Shown: in pieces, positions 26,012-31,326 of the stretch
Layout: every line of letters begins with the position of its first letter
How positions within the stretch are numbered: the stretch's first letter is position 1
Assembly (NCBI GenBank): GCA_031292735.1
Contig: JARLGP010000105.1
Coordinates: 1 to 31,326, forward strand
Length of the DNA stretch: 31,326 bases
Direction: 5' to 3'
Origin: Holophaga sp.
GTDB lineage: Bacteria > Acidobacteriota > Holophagae > Holophagales > Holophagaceae
Program-made: the position numbers and the translations under genes
Notes under the pieces: model-generated
Database searches by the model: none
Seen by the model: only the letters and a program-made list of their open reading frames with translations
What the model was told of the DNA's origin: nothing

Positions 26012-26066
26012 AACTCCGGGTTCTGATTATAATGGTTTAAACCATGAAATCACCCGGAGTTTCTTT
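26012..26066 (+). terminator. Nested inverted repeat, probable terminator of the chemoreceptor/Cache operon
   Basis: AACTCCGGGT (26012-26021) is perfectly complementary to ACCCGGAGTT (26052-26061), which is followed by TTCTTTC. Inside the loop sits a second perfect 14-base palindrome, ATGGTTTAAACCAT (26032-26045), and shorter GATT/AATC arms. The structure begins 36 bases after the Cache gene stop. The U-tract is short, so efficiency is uncertain. Confidence 0.6.
26028..26045 (+). promoter_or_regulatory. Consensus -10 with adjoining palindrome upstream of the hybrid kinase
   Basis: TATAAT (26028-26033) is a perfect -10 element that overlaps the first bases of the palindrome ATGGTTTAAACCAT. 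No good -35 sits 16-18 bases upstream. It lies about 50 bases before the kinase start and could be its promoter with an operator, or simply part of the terminator loop. Confidence 0.4.
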
Positions 26067-26081
26067 CGCCCCAGGCGGGAT

Positions 26082-28586
26082 ATGACCCTATCCATCAGGA
26101 ATCTCTTGCTTGGGCTGGGAGCCCTGATCTCCGTCCTGCTGATCAGCGGTCTGCTGGCCTACCAGAACACCCGCCAGCTCAGGGAGGACACCGCCCTGGT
26201 GGTCCGCGCCCACCAGGAACTGGAAGCGTTCCAGGGCGCCCTGGGCGCCATCACCGACGCCGAGACCGGGCAGCGGGGGTTCCTCCTGACCGGCGACGAG
26301 CGCTACCTGGAGCCCTACCACGCAGGGCTGGACCGGGCCCAGGCGCAGCTTCGGCGGCTGCGGGAAGGGGCGCCTCCCCAGCAGGCGCAGGTGGCGGCGC
26401 TGGAGGCCCTCATCGGGGCCAAGAGCCGGGAGCTGGAACAGACCATCGCCCTCCAGCGGCGGGATCCCCCCGCCGCACGGCAGATGGTGCTCACCCACCT
26501 GGGCAGGTCCATCATGGATTCGATCCGGGCCCAGATCGCAGCGATGGACCACGACGAGCGGGCCCTGCTGGCCGACCGGGAACGCACCTCCCGGCGCGGC
26601 TACCGCACCGTCATCCTTTCCGGAGCGGTGTTCGGCCTGCTGTCGCTGGGCCTGGCGCTGGCGCTGCTGGTCCAGCTGCAGCGGCACTTCCGGCAGCGCG
26701 ACGCCTTCGAGCAGGCCCTGGAAAGCCAGCGCCAGTGGCTGCAGGTGACCCTGCGCAGCATCGGCGACGCAGTCATCGCCACCGACCGGTCCGGCGCGGT
26801 GACCTTCCTGAACCCGGTGGCGGAGCGCCTGACCGGGTGGCAGGCGGAGGCGGCGGCGGGCCAGCCCCTGGAAGCGGTGTTCCCGCTCATCAACGAACAG
26901 ACCCGTGAGCCGGCGCCCAATCCCTGCGAGCGGGTGCTGCGCGAGGGGGCGGTGGCGGGCCTGGCCAACCACACCGCCCTGGTGGCCAGGGACGGCCGGT
27001 TCCTGCCCATCGAGGACAGCGCGGCGCCCATCGTGGACGGCGCCGGCCAGGTGTCCGGAATGGTGCTGGTGTTCCACGAGGTCAGCGGCAAGCGGGAAGC
27101 GGAACGGATCATGCGCGAAAGCGAAGAGCGGTTCCGCACGGTCTTCGAGCGGGGCGGCGTCCCCATGGCCCTGATCACCCCGGACGGACGGATCCTGCGG
27201 GCGAACCCGGCCCTGGGGCAGATGCTGGGAACCAGCGACATCGCATTGGCCGGGAGCACGGTGTGGGACATCACCCATCCCGAGGACCAGGCCCAGACCC
27301 GGGACGGGCTCCAGCGGATCGCCCGGGGCCAGGCGTCCTGGTTCCGCATGGAGAAGCGCTATCTGCGCCGGGACGGCGCCCTCATCTGGGGCGACATGTG
27401 CACCGCCTGCGTCAACGATGCCGAGGGCCGGCCGCTGTACCTGGTGACCCACATCCAGGACATCACCGAGCGCAAGCGGGCCGAGGCGAGCCTGCGCCAG
27501 GCCAACCAGCGCAAGGACGAGTTCCTGGCCACCCTGGCCCACGAACTGCGCAACCCCCTCGCCCCGATCCGCACCGGCGCCTTCCTGCTCACCCAGCGGG
27601 CCACCGAGGATCCCGAGCTGATGCAGCTCTACGCCATGATCGCCCGGCAGGCCGCGCACATGGCCCGGCTGGTGGACGACCTCCTGGATGTCTCCCGGAT
27701 CGAGCGCGGCCGGGTGGAACTGCGCAAGGAGCGGGTGGCGCTCGGCCAGGTGGTGGCCCATGCGCTGGAAGCCAGCAAGGCGCTCATCGAGGCCGGCGGC
27801 TACCAGCTCGCCGTCGAGCTGCCCGATCCGGCGCCGGAACTGGAGGCCGACCCGGTGCGCCTGGAGCAGATGCTCTGCAACCTCCTGAACAACGCCTGCA
27901 AGTACACGCCCGCCGGGGGCCGGATCCAGGTCCTGGCGGCGTGGGAGGGCGCCGAGGCGGTGCTGCGGGTCCGGGACGACGGCATCGGCATGACGCCGGA
28001 GGTGATCGAGCACATCTTCGACCTGTTCTACCAGGCCAACCCGAGCACCGACCGGCGCGGCGGCGGGCTGGGCATCGGCCTGACCCTGGTCCAGCGCCTG
28101 GCCCAGCTGCACGGGGGCGCCCTGGCGGCCACCAGCGACGGCCCCGGCAAGGGCAGCGAGTTCGTGCTCACCCTGCCGGCCCTCAGCCCTGCCCCTGCCC
28201 CTGCCCCGGCGGCGGAGCCCACCAGGGCCCGCAGGCAGGTGCTGGTCGTCGACGACGACCGCAACGTGCGCCAGACCCTGGAGCTGCTGCTGCATTCCCT
28301 GGACTACCAGGTGACCGCGGCCGCCTCCGGGGCCAAGGGGATCGAACTGGCCCTGGCCCAGCGGCCCGACATCGCCCTCATCGACCTGGGCATGCCGGGC
28401 ATGGGCGGCCTGGAGGTGGCCACACGGATCCGGGCGGAGCTGGGCGAGGCCATCCGGCTGGTGGCCCTCACCGGGTTCAGCGGCGAGACCGATTTCGCCG
28501 AAACCAAGGCCGCCGGATTCGACCATCACCTGGTCAAATCCGGCGACCCCCGGGAACTGCTGCAGCTGCTGGAGATGATTTTCTAG
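26082..28586 (+). CDS. CHASE3-PAS-PAS hybrid sensor histidine kinase
   Basis: An 834-residue inner-membrane sensor. TM1 is about 6-27, then a periplasmic CHASE3-like helical sensor (with TDAETGQRGFLLTGDERYL) and TM2 about 175-200. PAS domain 1 is about 220-340, PAS domain 2 about 345-465, and HisKA has phospho-acceptor H487 in LAHELRNPLAP. HATPase_c has the N box NLLNNACKYTP, DDGIGMTPE and GGGLGIGLTLV. A Pro/Ala linker then leads to a receiver domain with acidic DDD, phospho-acceptor D768 (LIDLGMPGM) and a conserved Lys in LVKSGDP. A separate phosphotransfer protein or output regulator must act elsewhere. The start ATG has only GGCGGGAT close by. The stop codon shares CTAG with the convergent small gene. 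Confidence 0.93.
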   Translation: MTLSIRNLLLGLGALISVLLISGLLAYQNTRQLREDTALVVRAHQELEAFQGALGAITDAETGQRGFLLTGDERYLEPYHAGLDRAQAQLRRLREGAPPQQAQVAALEALIGAKSRELEQTIALQRRDPPAARQMVLTHLGRSIMDSIRAQIAAMDHDERALLADRERTSRRGYRTVILSGAVFGLLSLGLALALLVQLQRHFRQRDAFEQALESQRQWLQVTLRSIGDAVIATDRSGAVTFLNPVAERLTGWQAEAAAGQPLEAVFPLINEQTREPAPNPCERVLREGAVAGLANHTALVARDGRFLPIEDSAAPIVDGAGQVSGMVLVFHEVSGKREAERIMRESEERFRTVFERGGVPMALITPDGRILRANPALGQMLGTSDIALAGSTVWDITHPEDQAQTRDGLQRIARGQASWFRMEKRYLRRDGALIWGDMCTACVNDAEGRPLYLVTHIQDITERKRAEASLRQANQRKDEFLATLAHELRNPLAPIRTGAFLLTQRATEDPELMQLYAMIARQAAHMARLVDDLLDVSRIERGRVELRKERVALGQVVAHALEASKALIEAGGYQLAVELPDPAPELEADPVRLEQMLCNLLNNACKYTPAGGRIQVLAAWEGAEAVLRVRDDGIGMTPEVIEHIFDLFYQANPSTDRRGGGLGIGLTLVQRLAQLHGGALAATSDGPGKGSEFVLTLPALSPAPAPAPAAEPTRARRQVLVVDDDRNVRQTLELLLHSLDYQVTAAASGAKGIELALAQRPDIALIDLGMPGMGGLEVATRIRAELGEAIRLVALTGFSGETDFAETKAAGFDHHLVKSGDPRELLQLLEMIF

Positions 28587-28900
28587 CGCTTGACCTGGGG
28601 CTGGGGAGCCGGCTTGCGCTCCGGGGTCGGTTTCGCGGTCGGTTGCGCGTTCGGTTTCGCGGTCGGTTGCGTGGCCTGCTGCGCGTCCTGCTGGCGCTGT
28701 CGGGCCTCTTCCTGCATCTGCAGGGTGCCGCTCTTCACCGCCGGGTCGGCGCGCTTGAGCTGGTTGGCGGGGCGCTTGTTCACCTGGGCCCGCTGGGGAC
28801 GGGTGTGGTCCCACCGGCCCTGTTGCTGGGCGCTGGCCGGAACGGCGCAAAGCAGAGCCAGGACGAGGGAAGTTCCCAGCCACCGTATGGAATTCGCCAT
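28583..28900 (-). CDS. Small secreted Pro/Gln/Lys-rich protein
   Basis: A 105-residue protein with a signal peptide (SIRWLGTSLVLALLCAVPASAQ). A short charged region follows, then a low-complexity tail in which QPTAKP occurs twice, ending in PTPERKPAPQPQVKR. I recognise no family. AGGAGG lies 7 bases before the ATG at 28900, so translation is well supported. It follows trpA by 56 bases on the same strand. Its stop codon overlaps that of the convergent kinase gene. The basic, proline-rich tail suggests an extended periplasmic or cell-wall-contacting polypeptide, which is inference. Confidence 0.65.
   Translation of the reverse strand: MANSIRWLGTSLVLALLCAVPASAQQQGRWDHTRPQRAQVNKRPANQLKRADPAVKSGTLQMQEEARQRQQDAQQATQPTAKPNAQPTAKPTPERKPAPQPQVKR
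28628..28671. repeat. Short tandem repeat within the secreted protein gene
   Basis: A 20-base unit is repeated exactly at 28628-28647 and 28652-28671, with a 24-base period. It encodes the doubled QPTAKP octapeptide of the small secreted protein, so copy number could vary in frame. Confidence 0.8.
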
Positions 28901-28956
28901 GTCCGCGCCTCCTGCACAAGAGTTCGTTCCTGATCTTGCTTGGGTTCCTGGCAAAG

Positions 28957-29709
28957 TCAAGGCCGCCCGCCCAGGCGCGGCCCCAGGAACCCGGCCAGCG
29001 ACTGGCCCCGGTGCAGCGCCTGCACCAGCGCCGAGCCGACCACCGGGGTGGCCCCCATGGCCCGCACCCGCGCCAGCAGGTCCGGATGGTCCAGCCCGAA
29101 GCCCACGGCCAGGGGCCGGTCGGAAAGGCCGCGCAACGCCTGGATGCGGGTCTGCACCGGGCCCAGGTCGGTGGCCTGGCCGTCGCCGGTGACGCCCATG
29201 CGCGCCACCACGTAGGCGAAGCGCTGGGCGAAGGGGGCTCCGGGGCCCGGATCGGGGCGGGCCGCCAGCAGCAGCCGCGCCCGCTCCGGCGGGGTGGTGG
29301 GGCTCAGCAGCGGCACGATGGGGTAGCCGGCCTGGCGCAGGGCGGCCTCCCAGGCCGGTTCCTCCCCGGGGGGCAGGTCCACCACCAGCAGCGCCTTCAC
29401 CGGAGTGGGGCGCAGCAGCGGCAGCAGGTCGCCGCCCAGCTGCAGCAGGGGATTGAAGTAGGTGAACAGCACCAGGTCGGGGCTCGGCCCGAACTGGGCC
29501 AGGGTCTCCAGCACCCGCCGGGGCGAGGCGCCGCCCGCCAGGGCGCGCTGGGCCGCGGCCTGCAGCACGGGGCCGTCGGCCACCGGATCGGAATGGGGCA
29601 GGCCCAGCTCGAGGGTGCGCACCCCCAGGGCGGAGAACTCCGCCAGCAGCGCGGGGAGCCCGGCGAGGTCGGGGTCGCCGGCGGTGATGAAGGGCAGGAT
29701 CGGTTCCAT
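28957..29709 (-). CDS. trpA: Tryptophan synthase alpha subunit
   Basis: A 250-residue subunit that releases indole from indole-3-glycerol phosphate and passes it to TrpB. The catalytic Glu and Asp lie in LELGLPHSDPVADGP, matching E49 and D60 of the E. coli protein. LFTYFNPLL and the C-terminal VGFGLDHPDLL phosphate-site region are also recognisable. It is a little shorter than the usual ~265 residues, mostly at the N-terminus. The ATG starts one base after the trpB stop. Confidence 0.94.
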   Translation of the reverse strand: MEPILPFITAGDPDLAGLPALLAEFSALGVRTLELGLPHSDPVADGPVLQAAAQRALAGGASPRRVLETLAQFGPSPDLVLFTYFNPLLQLGGDLLPLLRPTPVKALLVVDLPPGEEPAWEAALRQAGYPIVPLLSPTTPPERARLLLAARPDPGPGAPFAQRFAYVVARMGVTGDGQATDLGPVQTRIQALRGLSDRPLAVGFGLDHPDLLARVRAMGATPVVGSALVQALHRGQSLAGFLGPRLGGRP

Positions 29710-29710
29710 G

Positions 29711-30901
<1,191 letters not shown>

Positions 30902-30904
30902 GGT

Positions 30905-31326
30905 CTACTCCAGTTCGTGTGCGTTGTGGACAAAGGCGGCCACCCGGGCGGGGTCCTTGCGGCCGGGGGCGCTTTCCAGCCGGCTGGCGGCGTCGAAGCC
31001 CCGGCACCGGCCGCGCGCCTCGGCCGGCATCAGGGCCAGGCGGGAGCCCAGGACCGGGCCCTGCAGGCCTCCGCCCAAAAGGAACGGGCCGGGCGGGGGA
31101 AAGGCCATGGGGTGGCCCAGGCCGGAGCCGCCCAGCAGTCCGGTGGCCCTGGGGCTGGTCTCCCACAGGTAGAGGTCGGCGGCGGGCGCCAGCTGGTCCG
31201 GCTCGTCCGGCCAGGGCAGCAGCACCCGCCGGCCGTCCCCGTGCAGCAGCGCCACGGCCCGGGCCCGCTCCGGGGCCGGCAGGTAGGGCTGGACCCAGCC
31301 CGCCCCGGCCTCGCGGGCCAGGGCCA
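30905..31326 (-). CDS. trpF: Phosphoribosylanthranilate isomerase (C-terminal part, cut by window edge)
   Basis: The reading frame is open to the right edge, so the true start lies outside the window. About 139 residues are visible. They contain TrpF landmarks: LLGGSGLGHPM, PFLLGGGLQG (phosphate site) and the C-terminal SAPGRKDPARVAAFV. The middle of this half (GSRLALMPAEARGRCRGFDA) is divergent, but the RCRGFDAASRLESAPG stretch corresponds to the usual GVDVSSGVE segment. It is followed by trpB in the common trpF-trpB-trpA order. Confidence 0.85.
   Translation of the reverse strand, partial: ALAREAGAGWVQPYLPAPERARAVALLHGDGRRVLLPWPDEPDQLAPAADLYLWETSPRATGLLGGSGLGHPMAFPPPGPFLLGGGLQGPVLGSRLALMPAEARGRCRGFDAASRLESAPGRKDPARVAAFVHNAHELE

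Noticed and set aside
28628..28671. CRISPR-like repeat
   Set aside because: There are only two adjacent copies with a 4-base gap, in frame inside a coding sequence; no spacers or cas genes are present in the window.
26088..28919. A 943-codon minus-strand frame opposite the hybrid kinase
   Set aside because: The plus strand encodes a complete multi-domain kinase with all motifs; the opposite frame is low-complexity and has no domains.

Overview
The window looks like chromosomal DNA of a GC-rich, Gram-negative, non-enteric bacterium. The gene mix fits an anaerobic or facultative soil/sediment organism: a glycyl radical arylacetate decarboxylase, a bacterial Dnmt2, an M4 protease, CHASE3/PAS hybrid kinases and a split trp operon. 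By gene flavour I favour Acidobacteriota, Holophagae (Geothrix/Holophaga-like), but this is inference; there is no rRNA or other definitive marker. Most of the window is very GC-rich (45/60 in 20401-20460). The first ~4.4 kb is clearly lower (28/60 in 2401-2460), suggesting that the left-hand operon was acquired horizontally.

Layout. (1) 1-192 is a long imperfect hairpin element. (2) 224-4119, minus strand: a three-gene operon hpdB-hpdC-hpdA, encoding the large subunit, Fe-S small subunit and radical-SAM activase of a 4-hydroxyphenylacetate decarboxylase-type enzyme (p-cresol forming). A dyad-symmetric operator candidate lies in its promoter region. (3) 4398-8012, minus: a FucP/GluP-type sugar permease and ROK sugar kinase joined by an ATGA overlap, then a secreted beta-propeller lectin-like protein. 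(4) 8365-10080, plus: a secreted thermolysin-type (M4) protease. (5) 10090-13012, minus: an SAH riboswitch, ahcY, a Dnmt2-type tRNA cytosine methyltransferase and a small membrane protein; the D-aminoacylase gene diverges on the plus strand at 13046-14500. (6) 14513-18771, minus: a four-gene ABC importer of the alpha-glucoside type (ATPase, binding protein, two permeases) with overlapping or abutting genes. (7) 18984-22818, plus: pgi and a FUSC-family membrane protein, converging on yaaA (22820-23584, minus). (8) 23695-25976, plus: a leader with a very strong intrinsic terminator, a chemoreceptor and a small secreted Cache protein. (9) 26082-28586, plus: a CHASE3-PAS-PAS hybrid histidine kinase. 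(10) 28583-31326, minus: trpF (cut by the window edge), trpB, trpA and a small secreted Pro/Gln/Lys-rich protein.

How the genes fit together. The sugar permease/kinase pair, the ABC importer and pgi all feed hexoses into central metabolism. SAH made by methyltransferases is sensed by the riboswitch and hydrolysed by AhcY; the downstream Dnmt2 gene would share that control. The hpd operon would dispose of the tyrosine-fermentation product 4-hydroxyphenylacetate as p-cresol under anoxia. The most noteworthy items are the hpdBCA island with a possible change of cluster ligand in HpdC, the SAH-riboswitch/ahcY/Dnmt2 arrangement, the terminator-bearing leader ahead of the chemoreceptor, and the uncharacterised 190-nt hairpin at the left edge.
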